In this document: positions 10,866 to 22,946 of the stretch, piece by piece
How the letters are laid out: each line of letters begins with the position of its first letter
How positions within the stretch are numbered: the stretch's first letter is position 1
From: Cycas panzhihuaensis
Lineage: Eukaryota; Cycadophyta
NCBI GenBank assembly: GCA_023213395.1
Contig: CM041465.1
Coordinates: forward strand, 155,875,741-155,939,740
Length of the DNA: 64,000 nt
Direction of reading: 5' to 3'
The notes under the pieces: generated by a model
Told to the model about the DNA's origin: nothing
Databases searched by the model: none
What the model saw: only the letters and a program-made list of their open reading frames with translations
Program-made: the position numbers and the translations under genes

Positions 10866-13700
10866 TAGATGTACAAGAACTAATTGACCAATATAGTAAG
10901 GTTTTTGAGGAACTACCACCTAAAATTTCTCCTAGTCATGGATATGAACATGCAATTGATCTAGTTTCTCAATCGACCCCTGTTAATATCAGGCCATATA
11001 GGCACCTATTCCATTATAAATAAGAAATTGAACACATCACTTAAGATCTTCTCCTAAGGAATCATTGTGTCAAGCAGTAGTCCCTTCACATATTTAGTTA
11101 TAATTGCATGAAAGAAAGATGGATCATATCATATATGTGGAGAATATTGGGCTCTCAATAAATTAACGATCAATAATAGATACCTGATTCCTCATATTGA
11201 TGACCTTTTGGATGAATTTCATGGAGCAAAGTTCTTCTTAAAAATTGATATGCACTCTAGATACTATTAGATTCACATAAAAAATGAAGACATGCATAAG
11301 ATGGCGTTTTGCACATATGAAGGGCTATTCAAATTTCAAGTTATGCCTTTTGGGCTAACAAATACCCCTGCAATATTTTAGAATATGATGAAACAGATCA
11401 TTAGGCCATATATTCAAAAATGTATGTTAGTCTTTTTTGATAATATCCTAATTTATAGTTGTTCATAGTAGGAGCATCTCCAACACATACAGATCATCCT
11501 CGAGTTATTACAGAACCATCAATTATTCGTGAATAAAAAGAAATATACATTTAGTCAAATAGAGCTAGAATATTTGGGGCATATAATATCTTCTGAAGGA
11601 GTGCGAATTGACCCAAAGAAGATCGAGGTGATTATCAACTAGCCTACACCCAAGAATGATACAGGAGTTTGAGAATTCTTAGGAGCCGCCAGGTTTGTAC
11701 ACAAATTTATCAAGGGTTATGCTCATATATTTGTGCCTTTAACATATTTGATAAGAAAAGAGACATTTAGATGGGATTAATTAATAGAAGTAGTGTTCCA
11801 ATAACTAAAGATAACTATGACTATGACCCCAATCCTTGTACTACCACAATTCTCAAAACCCGTCGCTATTGAATGCGACACCTTCGGTTTTGGGTTGGGA
11901 GTAATTTTATTATAAGAAGATTGACCACTAGCATATGAAAGTCATAAGCTCAATAGCCATGAGTATCTCAAACTAATATATGACAAAGAAATACTAGCCA
12001 TTATGCATGCTATCCAATAATGGGAATAATATTTACTAGGAAATAAATTTATCGTCAAGGCTGATCACGACAGTTTGAAATATTTCTTCAATAAAAAATC
12101 TTTAACAGATGAACAACAAAAGTGAGTGAGTAGATTACAAGCATTTGACTTTTTCATAATTTACAAGAAAGAAAATGAGAACATCATAGTAAACACACTA
12201 TCAAGATCCATAGTAGAAGATCATGAAGAGGATAAAGCATAACTAAAAGCCATTATCATAATTAACCCAACATGGATGGATGAATTAGTCGAAGGTTATG
12301 ATAAGGATGTTTATTCTCAAAAGGCACTATAAGAAATCAAGGAAGGACTTAATACCAAGTACTCTCTCTAAGGAAATTTAGTCTTGCGAAAAGGTAATAT
12401 GCTAGTGTCTGTAGCAGCAATAATTAACACAAAGATCTTAGAGGAGGCCCATGCGTCACTAGTAGGAGGCCATATAGGAGTAGACAAAACTTATTACAAA
12501 ATTCAAGAAAATTTCTTCTGGAAAGGAATGAAAGAAGAAATATAGAAGTTTGTAGCAAAATGTTATCACTACCACAGAAACAGAGGAGAGAATGTAAAAG
12601 TTCTAGGTCTTGTTCAACCTCTATCGATTCTAAAATAAAGATGGGATGAGATATCTATGGAATTCATCATGGGGATACCAAAATCAGAAGGTAAGGATAC
12701 CATTTTTTTTGTTGTGGACCAACTAACCAAATATATATATTTTATGGGAACTCAAGCAATAACAAAAGCTCCTAAAATAGCAGAGTTATTCATCAAGGAG
12801 ATATATTATCTCCATGGGTTTTTAAAAGTGATAATTAGTGATTGCAATCCCAAATTCACTAGTCATTTCTGTCAAGAATTATTTAGATGGCAGGCATGAA
12901 GCTTAATATAAGTTCTGCATATTATCTACAATCAAACAGTCAAACACAAGCCATAAATAAATGCATAAAGGGGTATATACGTAATTTCACCACTCAAAGC
13001 CCACATCAATGGCACAAATGGATTCATTTAGCAAAATGATGGTACAATACAACTTACCACACCTCTACCAGGATGATCCCTTTTCAAGCATTATATAGAT
13101 TTGAACTGCCATCTATTCTTAATTAGACCCAACCATCTAAAGTACAGTTAGTCGAAGAGTATCACTAATAGTCAAGGTAAATATTGGATACCTTAAAAGA
13201 TAACTTGAACTTAGCTCATAATCAAATGAACCAACAAGCTAATTTTAAAGAACGGAGCGTATATTTGAGGTAGGAGATTGGGTTTTTCTGCGATTATAAC
13301 CCTACAAGTAAAATAACTTAAAATAAATAGGGCAAAATAAACTTCAATCAAAAATTTTTGGACCCTATAAAATCTTGGCTAAAATTGGAAATGTAGCCTA
13401 CAAATTAGAGTTTTGCCCAGATTGTTAAATACATAATACATTCCACATTTCTTGCCTTAAGAGGAAGATAGAAGAAAGGATACTAATCTAGACAAAACTT
13501 CCAATATTAGATGAGGAAGGGGGATTATCAGTTGAACAAAAATGTATCCTTAAAAAATATACCAAAAGGTTGCGTTCTCATGAAATCACAGAATACCTTA
13601 TCAAATAGAAAGCAATGGACAATAGTGAGGCCACATGAGAATTCGAAGAATGGATACAACAGTACTAAAATTTACCTATGCTTTGAGGGAAAAGCATGTT
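10866..13700 (+). pseudogene. Gypsy-C pol: reverse transcriptase, RNase H, integrase, chromodomain
   Basis: Reverse transcriptase opens with DVQELIDQYSKVFEELPPK; the catalytic box reads FFDN (11433-11444), with the second Asp changed to Asn. RNase H (about 11840-12240) has LAYESHKLNSHEYLK, YDKEILAI and KADHDSLKYF; the terminal VADALSR-type motif reads VNTLSRS. The integrase zinc domain (HIGVDKTYY, then CYHYH) lacks one Cys; its core has SMEF (Asp to Glu, 12660), SDCNPKF, and Gln in place of the catalytic Glu (12947). A chromodomain lies at about 13570-13680 (LRSHEITEYLIK, then FEEWIQQY), which in this family directs insertion to heterochromatin. Many stops; none of these enzymes can be active. 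Confidence 0.92.
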
Positions 13701-13702
13701 TT

Positions 13703-13717
13703 AAGAGGGGAGAGAGT
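13703..13717 (+). promoter_or_regulatory. Polypurine tract of Gypsy-C
   Basis: AAGAGGGGAGAGAG immediately upstream of the 3' LTR. Confidence 0.85.
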
Positions 13718-14277
13718 TGTAACATTCCAAAATATGGTAAAAACTATAGCTTATAACCATTCAAATCAAAGGTCCCTAAATGATGATTCCAATGGTTAAG
13801 ATGAAAGTTAATTTTGACATCTGTATTAAAAGTTATGATCATTTAAAGAATTTAGTCTACATATTTTTTGAGGTATTTTGGCCAATTTCCAGTATTAATT
13901 TTAGGCAGGTGTTTCCCCTTTTTTAGTTAACTTCTATTACTATCTTTTGGCCACCTATTTAAGGAGGATTTGTGGCCTCATTTGATTATCATCAGAGAAG
14001 TCTTAGACTTTAATATTTTTTGCCCTTTTGGAGGAGCTTTGTGGAGGGTACTTCACATCGAAGAGGGATTTTTTATCAACCATAATTACAGAGTTATTTG
14101 GTAATATTATATCTATCCAATTTTCTTTTATTTTATACCACTTTATATTTGTATGCCATAAGTATTCAAATGGATTAGTATTGTTTCTTTTTGGATTGAA
14201 TATTTTGCAAGTGCATTTGGTGGATATTATATCAATTTTTATAAAATTTCTTAGAAGAATTATATAAAATTGCTATA
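13718..14277 (+). repeat. 3' LTR of Gypsy-C
   Basis: Starts TGTAACATTCC and ends TTGCTATA (the usual terminal CA is TA). Followed by target-site duplication AATAA. Confidence 0.95.
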
Positions 14278-14390
14278 AATAACAAGATTTTATTAAATAA
14301 CTTTATTGACCTACTTCCACGAATAACATTTTATGTAATAATATCTTTATCAGAAATTTCCCTCTCTAAATCGTCCAAATCATCAATTGT

Positions 14391-14706
14391 TGTTAGTGTT
14401 GCAGTTAATTATTAAGTTACTTGTTAATGTTAATGTGTGGTTTAATTATGTGATTAATGAAAAGGCATGAGTTATTTAGAGAGTCACAACCCTTAATGGT
14501 TGACACCTCTTGAGGGATTATAAATATCTTAGATTCCATTATATATTCATCATCTCAATTGGAATCAATATGATTGATAGATCTTTTGTGGTGGATTTTT
14601 TCGAGTGTACTATGAAAGTGTTCTTTATTTATATTATTTGGTTGCTATGTATGGTAAAGATTTTGTAATGTGTAAATATGTATATATTCATTTATGTTTC
14701 TTAACA
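14391..14706 (+). repeat. 5' LTR of Copia-D
   Basis: Starts TGTTAGTGTTGCAG and ends TTCTTAACA. A TATA-like ATTATAAATATC lies at 14518-14529 and is repeated in the 3' LTR. The region matching the hairpin of the 3' LTR (near 14600) is different here and does not fold the same way. Confidence 0.9.
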
Positions 14707-14719
14707 TGGTATTAAAGCC
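14707..14719 (+). promoter_or_regulatory. Primer binding site of Copia-D
   Basis: TGGTATTAAAGCC directly after the LTR, close to the initiator tRNA-Met site TGGTATCAGAGCC. Confidence 0.85.
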
Positions 14720-16065
14720 ATAAGGTCTTACATAACTGAATCCAAAGTTGGGTGGAGCAACAAAATCATAGGTTGCTAGGTAAATCCAACAAAATTTAAG
14801 TTTCTTAAGAATTGTTTCTTCTCCAATAATTTGCAAAGTAGACACAATAGTCAATGGTCATTAAGGAGGTGAAACTCACCTATTAACAAGGTTAGTACAT
14901 TGTTTGGGTCAAAAATTAGACTCGCAAGCCTTTTTAAACTGAGTTAGGGTCATTTTAGAGTCTTTTGAAGCTGGTTCAATCTATTGGGCACATGTTAAAG
15001 CCATTAGAGCATGTTCTAAAGGTGATCTAGCAGTTTTGGGCATCATTAGACATCATTCGAGTAAGTTTACCTTTATTTTGAAAGATTTTGATTATATTTA
15101 CTATTAAAAATCAATAATTTACATCGAGAAAATTTAGTTTTCTTACTTGAGGGTGAGATTACATTTGCATAAGGCAGTTTTCTATTTGTAATAAGGATGT
15201 TGGGCAATATTTATGGTTTTATATTAAGATTTCTCTGTGTGTATTGATTGATGCCAAAGATTAGGTGATTTTAATGCTTGCAACCCTATTTTCTCTTTGT
15301 TTTGAGTATATTTAGCATAGAGAAGGACCATAGAACTGCTTGAGTATATAAATTATTATATTTGGTTGATTCTCTAAGCTATGGATGGTGTTGATAAACT
15401 ATGGAGAGCTCAGATAGCACTACAGAGGTTGCAAGCCCTCATATTGTAGTCATGCCTCTTAAAACATATTATTTGAAATTGAATTACATATATTAAGGAA
15501 TATTTAATATGTATTAGGAATTTTCAACCTTAGTCAGTCCTTAATAATAATTTGTACTTGATTTACACAACATATGTTAAGTGAAAAGTCACACGAGTTT
15601 TATGGACAGTCATTAACCTTAAAATATGCCTTTTGGCATATTCCAATATAAATTAAAATTCATTACCTTTGAAAAGCTATTAGAATAAAATTTTGTGTAT
15701 GTATTTCCTTGTATTAAGTGATTTGTATCAAATTTGAAGATCATTGAAGCAAATTTTTTATCTAAGTCTGATTTACATATCATACTAATCACTGTTGCAT
15801 TAAAATTTCTAGCTTTTTAAAGTTTTTTTTTTTTATGGATTTTGAGTGTTTTTAAAGCTATTTAAGCATTTGAAGAACCATCTTGAATCCTAGTGTTGTT
15901 GGGTTGACTATTGGTAAGTGGTTTTTGGCTTACATAGCCATTAAATTATGTGCCTTGACATATGTGCTTATGAACTTGGAAAACACAATGAAGTTGGATT
16001 TGTCCAAAGGACTATAAGTCTAGTAGTCTAGTGTTATTGACTCAGTTTTTAAAGCTTGTTTCTCT
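14720..16065 (+). other. Copia-D leader, non-coding
   Basis: About 1.35 kb between the primer site and the gag-like start. AT-rich, no recognised domain on either strand. Confidence 0.6.
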
Positions 16066-16880
16066 AGAATGGATAAATTAATACCTAAAGTTATCTCTAA
16101 TGGTAATAACTTTAGTGAGTGAAAGGCTAATATGGAGTTAACACTTATGGTAATCCAAATCTAGGCAATAACAAAGGTGAAAGAGGACATAATTTTGGTT
16201 GGTCATAAAGAACATGTTTGTTTTTAGGAGAAGCAATTCATAATGGTTGAATTATTGAAACTATCACTAACACTAGGCTAGAGAGTGATGGTTCATAACC
16301 TTGACCAACCAGACAAAATTTGGGCAAAGTTATATGAAGCTTTTAGGAAGAAAAAGATGAATAAGTATCTTTCTTTGATGTTATAACTTTTTAATTCTAC
16401 AACAAAAGATAAGATAAATATAAGCATTTGCTTGAACAAAGTCATTAATTTAAAGAATAATCTAGAAGAGTTGAAACCAAATTCAATTGATGATACACTA
16501 TTATTTATAGTAATTATGTTAAAATTACCAGTTGTATTTTCAACTTTCTAAACCATCTATTGTAGAGATGAGGTGGAGGGTGAAACATTTGATGGTATCA
16601 AAAATTTTAGCTAAGGATGCCAAGCTTAAACACCATGGGATGCTTGGTGGTTTATATTCAAATCAAGCCTTAGTCATGAAGACATAAAGGAGAGAGGTCG
16701 TTCATGAGGAAAAATTTACATAGAGGATTGGGAAAAGAAGAAATTCACTGGTAAATGTAACTACTACAAGAAGGAATGCCATATAAACAAGAATTATTGG
16801 TCTAAAAGACATGATAAATGCAAAGCTAGCTAAGATGATAAATAAAAGAGTATTGTAGCATACTGTATTAGAGTTTCAAT
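16066..16880 (+). pseudogene. Copia-D gag, broken
   Basis: Begins near MDKLIPKVISNGNNFSE (16066), a Copia gag opening; VHNLDQPDKIWAKLYEAF and LKNNLEELKPNSIDDT are typical of the gag middle. The zinc knuckle near 16755-16800 reads CNYYKKECHINKNYW: the second and third Cys are Tyr and the conserved Gly is Cys. Several stops are present. Confidence 0.8.
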
Positions 16881-16899
16881 CTTGTTAGTGGAGTCAATT

Positions 16900-19800
16900 C
16901 AGAGAGACTATTAGATTTTAGGCTTCAGAGCTCAAAAGTATATCTCTTTTAAGAAGTAAAACTTTGATGTATAGAGTGTAGATCTTAGTAATGTTGAGAT
17001 TATCCTTGGAGATGCTTGCATGTTACCAATTGAAGGTATTAACAATATATCCTTAATAGGCGATAAATTTAAGGGGTTATATTATATATCCAAGCTGAAA
17101 ATGAATTTACTTTTAGCCTGAGAAATTCACAAATAAGGAATGAAGGTTGAGTTTTACAAAGATAGATGTATGATTAAGGACCCAAAACTAAATTTCTCTA
17201 TCATTGCTACTAGGAAAGTAAGGGATAATTTTTTGGTGTTCAAAAAATTTTAATCCTAGAAGAAGTCTTATATTTTTTGTTATTAACATTGATGATGTGA
17301 GTAAGTTGTGGCATGATTGACTGGGTTATCTTAATTAAAGAAATATCACATTGATGAAAAGGTTGAAAATTGTGAAAGGATTACCATCTATTTAGTGTTT
17401 AGAAGATGTGTGTGAAGGGTGTATGTATGGGAAATATCACAATTATCCTTTTGCTTATGATAGTGCTTAGAGAGCTAAGGACAAGCTTGCTCATGCATAT
17501 AGACTCAATGGGGTCACTCTTAAACCCTTCCATATTTAGAGCTTGATATACTCTAGTGTTTGTAGATGATTACACTAAGAAGACTTAGGTTTATTTCCTA
17601 AAGAATAAGTTAGATGTGTTTGACCGCTTTCATGATTGGAAAGCAAGTGTTGAAAATAAATGTAATAAAAAACTAAAAAAATTAAAGAGTGACAATGAAA
17701 AATAATACAATAATTATGTGTTTAATTAGTTCTATGAAGATCATGGCATAAAATAAGAGTTTACAGTCCCATATATCCCACAATAGAATGGTGTTGTAGA
17801 GGTAAAGAATTATATCATGATAGAAATAGCAAGGTGTATGGTGCATTCAAAAAACTTACCACTAATGTTTTAGGGTAGAAGTTGTTGTGACTATTGTTTA
17901 CATTCTAAATAGGGTACACCTAAGAACTTTAAAGCACGACCTTTGAAGAAAAATAGACCAGCTATAAACTGGCCATTAATCATTTAAAATATTTAGGTGT
18001 ATAACATATGCACACATCTTTGATGATAATTGCAAGAGTTTGAAGTACATAATTGTCAGGTATTTTGATTAGAATAAAGTTGACAGACTATGGGATCCAT
18101 AGGGGAGAAAATTTGTGACTAATTAGGATGTTAAATTTGATAAATCATCGATGTATCATACTCAAAAATCATTAGAAGAACCTTTTTACCACTTGTTACT
18201 TCTATTTCCTATTACAACAACTGAAGAGGATGATGAACTAATCAATGTGACTGAAGAGGAAGCTAGACTGAGTGGAGAAAGTAATAGTGAGAAGTTGCCA
18301 TATGAAATGCCTATAGCACTAGGTCCTTCTATACTATTATAGATAAAGAGAGGATTCTACAAAATATTACTGATGATAGAAGAACAAGAAGCCAATATGC
18401 TTATCAGATTTTGTTGGTGAATACTAATGACTCTAACAATCCTATTTCATATGACAAAGTGAATGATGATGCATAATGAAGAGATACAATAGAAGAGGAG
18501 TATAGCTTAATCATGAAGAATACCATATAGAATTTAGTTCCCTTACCTTTGAAGAAGAACCTAATTAAATGTAAATGGTTTTATAAGATAAAGTTTTACT
18601 TCTATGGAGAGATGGACAAGTACAAGGCCAAACTTATTATTGAAGGATTTAAACAGAAGGAAGGGATTGATTATTAGGAGATATTGGCACTAATCTATAA
18701 GATAACCATGGTCCATTTGATCATTCCATTAGCAACTGCATATGGTTGGGAGTTACACTATACAGATGTAAAGTCTACATTTCTTAATGACAATCTAAAT
18801 GAGGAGATTTATATGTCACAACCTTTAGGATTTATTAAGAAAAGCCAAGAGTATATTATTTGTCATTTGAAGAAATTACTCTATAGCCTGAAATAAGCAC
18901 CCTATGCTTAGTATGCTAAGATCAATGTTAAACTAAAAGAAGGATTTGTTGTCTCAAATCTTGAAAATCTATATGTTAAAAGGAGTAGAACTTTGATAGT
19001 CAATATTGTGTTATATTTATATGATTTAATTATTAAAGGTAATTATAATAAGACTAGTGTTAAATCCAATTTGAGAGCTACCTTTAATATGATAGACCTT
19101 GAGCCTTTACACTACTTCTTAGGCTTTGAAGTTAAGTAGATGAAAGATAGAATCATAATGTTGTAGACTCAGTATGTGAAGAACTAGAGAAGTTTAGGAT
19201 GCAGGATTGCAAGTTAGTTGTAATACCATATACTAAAGGCATAAAGCTGTAGAAAGACATTGCCAAACTATTTATAGAGGAAACATTATATTATCAATTA
19301 GTAGGGAGTTTGATCTATTTGATTCATACTAGACTAGATAAAATCTATGTTATTAGATTAGTTTTTTGTTATATGTAGAATTTTTAAGAACTACATTAGG
19401 TTGTAGTGAAGCGAATTCTAAAGTACTTAAAAGGGACACTTAATGTTGGTCTTGAATACCTTCATGGTGAAAGGATAAATATGTATGACTATACTGGTGT
19501 TGATTGGGAAGGAGACTCTAATGATAAAAAATCCACTTATGGATATATCTTTGGTATCGATGATGAATTTGCTTTATGGTAATCAAAGAAATAATAAATA
19601 GTGGCATTATCTTCTATAGAGCCAAAATATTAAAGACTCAATATTATTGCACAAAAATCTATATGGTTACAAGGTCTTTTTAAAGTTCTTAGAGCATCAC
19701 ATGGCATCCTGATTATTTTTGTTGATACTTATAGTACTATTTAGTTATTAAAAAATCTAGAGTTTCAAGCTTTTAGAAAGCACATTAAGATATAACACTA

Positions 19801-19960
19801 CTCTATTCGTAAACAAATCAAACTAAGAAAGTTGTAGGTTGACTATTGTCTGAGAGAATATTAGCTTGTAGATGTCTTCACCAAAACACTTAACACTTAT
19901 TGAAGATCAATTTACAAAGATACATATCATATTAGGACTCATAGAAAATATCCTTAAGAG
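16900..19960 (+). pseudogene. Copia-D pol, broken
   Basis: Protease DSG region near 16910 reads LLDFRLQSSK, so the site is lost. Integrase: CEGCMYGKYHNYPF near 17415, then IDSMGS, FVDDYTKKT (17560), KSDNEK and NGVVEVKNY, with the acidic triad traceable across a frameshift near 17500. Reverse transcriptase (about 18500-19130) has KCKWFYKIK, YKAKLIIEGFKQKEGIDY, DVKSTFLNDNLNEEIYM and a catalytic box YLYD instead of YVDD. RNase H (about 19490-19900): STYGYIFGIDDEFALW and VALSSIEPKY. Reverse transcriptase is inactivated by loss of one Asp. Confidence 0.88.
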
Positions 19961-20052
19961 GGAATGTATCAATAAGGATAAAGAAGAAGGATAGTCTAAC
20001 ATTCATAGTAGCTAAACAGTTTCAGGTTCTCCACATTCACATTAAAGGGGAA

Positions 20053-20395
20053 TGATAAAGCGTGGTAGTTAATTATTAAGTTACTTGTTAATGTTAATAT
20101 GTGGTTTAATTATATGATTAATAAAAAAGTGTGAGTTATTTAGAGAGTCATAACCCTTAATGGTTGACACCTCTTGAGGGATTATAAATATCTTAGAGTC
20201 CATTATATATTCATCATCTCAATTAGAATCAATGAGATTGATAGATCTTTTGTGATGGATTTTTTTCCCAAAAGGGTTTCCCACATATATCTTATGTACT
20301 ATATAATTATTTTCTATTTATATTATTTGCTTACTATGTATGGTAAAGATTCTACGGTATGTAAATATGTATGTATTTATTCATGTTTCTTAACA
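20053..20395 (+). repeat. 3' LTR of Copia-D, with purine tract at 20044-20052
   Basis: Preceded by AAAGGGGAA; starts TGATAAAG and ends TTCTTAACA. It differs from the 5' LTR at many sites and contains a hairpin-forming segment (20260-20287) the 5' copy lacks. Confidence 0.9.
20260..20287 (+). other. Predicted hairpin in the Copia-D 3' LTR
   Basis: TGTG and CACA can pair around CCCAAAAGGG. The right arm GGGTTTCCCACA is the same as in the LTR-F and Copia-A1 hairpins. Confidence 0.5.
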
Positions 20396-22471
20396 ATCGT
20401 AAACATCTCTAACTACTTAAATTATGTACCATGTCTAGCTAGATGAGTAACAATTTTGATAAACTATCCATTGGCTCGTATTGATATGCTTAAAATAATG
20501 GATAGAAGTAGTAGATCTATCTTATTTAAACCCTTCTCTAAGAGGCCCTTCTTTTTATCATATAGTCATATAGAACCTCTTTTTAAAATTTTTTATTTAT
20601 TTTTATTTTTTTTAATTTTTAGCACTAATATATAAACCTCATGGTCTATCAATATAAACCCACAACATATTGATAAATTTTAGAACTTAAAACAACACCT
20701 ATAGACTAATGATAACATAAAGCTATACTTGGTTCCATAATTATGGGTTACAAAATTGATCTACAACCTACAACTTAACCCACTTGGATAGTGGATGAAA
20801 GTTTAGATCTAAAAAATGGAACCAAATTGACACATTAAAAACATAGATTTTTTGGTATAATTAGTCTACTAATAAAATTGGCATTCATTAAGAACCTATA
20901 CACCCTAAATTGATCAATACATAATGCTATATAATTATATGTACAAGAAAGATCAATAAGGGTCAACAAATAAATTAGTAATTACCATGACATATGTCAC
21001 AAATCTATTTAGAACTTTGTAACTCCTAGTAACTCACCTACCCTATTTTTTTTCTCATATGAGCATTTAATCTAATAATATATACCCCTTAGGACTTGAT
21101 TTGTAAGTTGTTTATAGAATATTATTTGTTGGAGGGTTTTCCTCTTATTCTCTTTCTTTCTTCTCTTCTTTAGAGTTATTTTGAAGGTATTATTATATAT
21201 TTAAATTATTTTTACTAGTATTAGCATTTTTATATAACAAAATCTATAGGTTTATTATAAGTGGTATTAATACTCCATTTGTTGCTTCCTAGGATTACTA
21301 TATTTGGTACATAATGTTTTAGCATTAGAATATAAAATTTAGAACTACAAATTGTATCTTTATATTCACCAAATCTATCATGGCAATAATTTATTCAACT
21401 TCAAATATGCACATTAATAATTTTATTCGCCTTATATGGAATTTATATGCATATTTCATTATAAAATGTTATCAAAGATGTAAAAATCAATTCAATTACA
21501 AAATTTCACATTAATAATCAATTGCATAAATTATAATGAACTCTCTTCAATTATAATATTTACCCAATATACCATTTATGTGTGTTCATTTCACACCATA
21601 AATTTTCACATTTTTGTAATGGTTTCTAAATGATACATACATACTATTATGTTTAAAGTCCTAACTTAAAAACATTGGTTAATTTTGTTTCAATTCCCAT
21701 TCTTTAATCTTTTGAATATTCAATCCCTGATAAGCTTGCACATTATTTCTAAAAATGTAGAATATAGAGATCCCCATGTCTAACTTCCTTATAAACTTAG
21801 AAAACCTTATCAAGTCTTACATAAACTTAAATATCTAAGATGAAAATATTAATTTATAAAGGAGGTGTGAAAACTCAATGTGATTATCTTAAGTTTATAT
21901 TTTCCATATAATATATTATCTTTAATTCTTATTATTTCAGTTCTAATGTCGAATCAGTAGAATCAAATAGCAAAATCAAATGTATCAATAGTCTAGCTTA
22001 TAGCTTATGATATTTAGGATGAAAAGAATGATTGGAAAAGAGATTGTTATTTTTATTAGTCACACTAGATATTTAACTCAACTTTATACTAAATATTAGA
22101 TGGAAAGAGAAAACATAAATGATCAAAATGGTATGAAGCTAAACTACTTCTATAATTAAACTTAGACATATGCATATACAAATATTCTTTTTGAAAAATA
22201 TTTAAATGCCATGTCTTGCTCTTAATTATCACATAAATGAAATGATCATAATACAACATTTTGAACTTGAGGGCTAAGTCTTGGCTTCACTTCAAAAATC
22301 TTGATGCCATAATACCTTTTAAATCCTCCTAGCCATTATTTTACTACAAGAATTCTTACTAGGAAGAATGCTTATGTTATGGTGATTCCACCTAGAAGGG
22401 AATGAGCCACTCCTATAATGCATCCTTGCATAATGCTCAAGGCTTTGGGCTAGACAATAGGAGCAACTTTT
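20396..22471. other. AT-rich spacer, nothing recognised
   Basis: No coding or RNA feature found on either strand; long A/T runs (for example 20585-20620). Its right end CTTTT (22467-22471) is a possible target-site duplication for Copia-E. Confidence 0.6.
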
Positions 22472-22932
22472 TAATAGAAGAGTTAATGATGTATTTCATT
22501 AATTCATTATGGATCAATTGTATTATTAATATAACTTTTATACATAGTATATGTTGAGGTCTTCATTATCATAAAATGGTTTAGTCTCAACTTAATGTTG
22601 TGAACCTAGATGTGTGGGGGTTGATTTGTCCTCAATATTTGAATAGTGTAAAGTTGGTTAATCATGCAAGGTCCCAATTATCACCTTACATGATCTTATA
22701 TTAATATTCTCAATGTATTTCATAATAGGCTCTTTTGTTCTTTATGCAAGCCTTTTCATATAACCTTTTATTATCTTATGTATTTTGCTTTTTAGATGCT
22801 AATGCAAGTGAAATGACATTGGATCATTGTGACAAATTCCCATGCTTTTGTATTTGATTATTTTGTGAATGCTTTTAAGGGTGTAACAAGTTTTGAACCT
22901 GGGTTAAAACTAGGCAGACTTCTCCCCTTTCA
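22472..22932 (+). repeat. 5' LTR of Copia-E
   Basis: Matches 28980-29408; starts TAATAGAAG (terminal TG has become TA) and ends CCCCTTTCA. Shared blocks include TTAATGATGTATTTCATTAA, itself a near-palindrome. Confidence 0.9.
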
Positions 22933-22934
22933 CT

Positions 22935-22946
22935 TGGTATCAAATC
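22935..22946 (+). promoter_or_regulatory. Primer binding site of Copia-E
   Basis: TGGTATCAAATC two bases after the LTR; the first eight bases match the initiator tRNA-Met complement. Confidence 0.85.

Larger units (their letters stand above)
9579..14277 (+). mobile_element. Gypsy-C: complete chromovirus-type Ty3/Gypsy element
   Basis: Two LTRs of about 560 bases (9579-10142 and 13718-14277) start TGTAACATTCC. A perfect 5-base target-site duplication AATAA flanks the element (9574-9578 and 14278-14282). Order: LTR, primer site, gag remnant, inverted block, reverse transcriptase, RNase H, integrase, chromodomain, purine tract, LTR. The element is inactive: reverse transcriptase and integrase catalytic residues are changed and the coding frame is full of stops. 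Confidence 0.95.
14391..20395 (+). mobile_element. Copia-D: complete, degenerate Ty1/Copia element
   Basis: LTRs at 14391-14706 and 20053-20395, primer site, long leader, gag, protease, integrase, reverse transcriptase, RNase H, purine tract. Flanks ATTGT (14386-14390) and ATCGT (20396-20400) are a probable target-site duplication with one transition. The coding frame is heavily stopped. It sits 113 bases downstream of Gypsy-C. Confidence 0.92.

Noticed and set aside
20174-20446. 90-residue frame across the Copia-D 3' LTR end
   Set aside because: It runs from LTR into flanking DNA and is hydrophobic by AT-rich chance.
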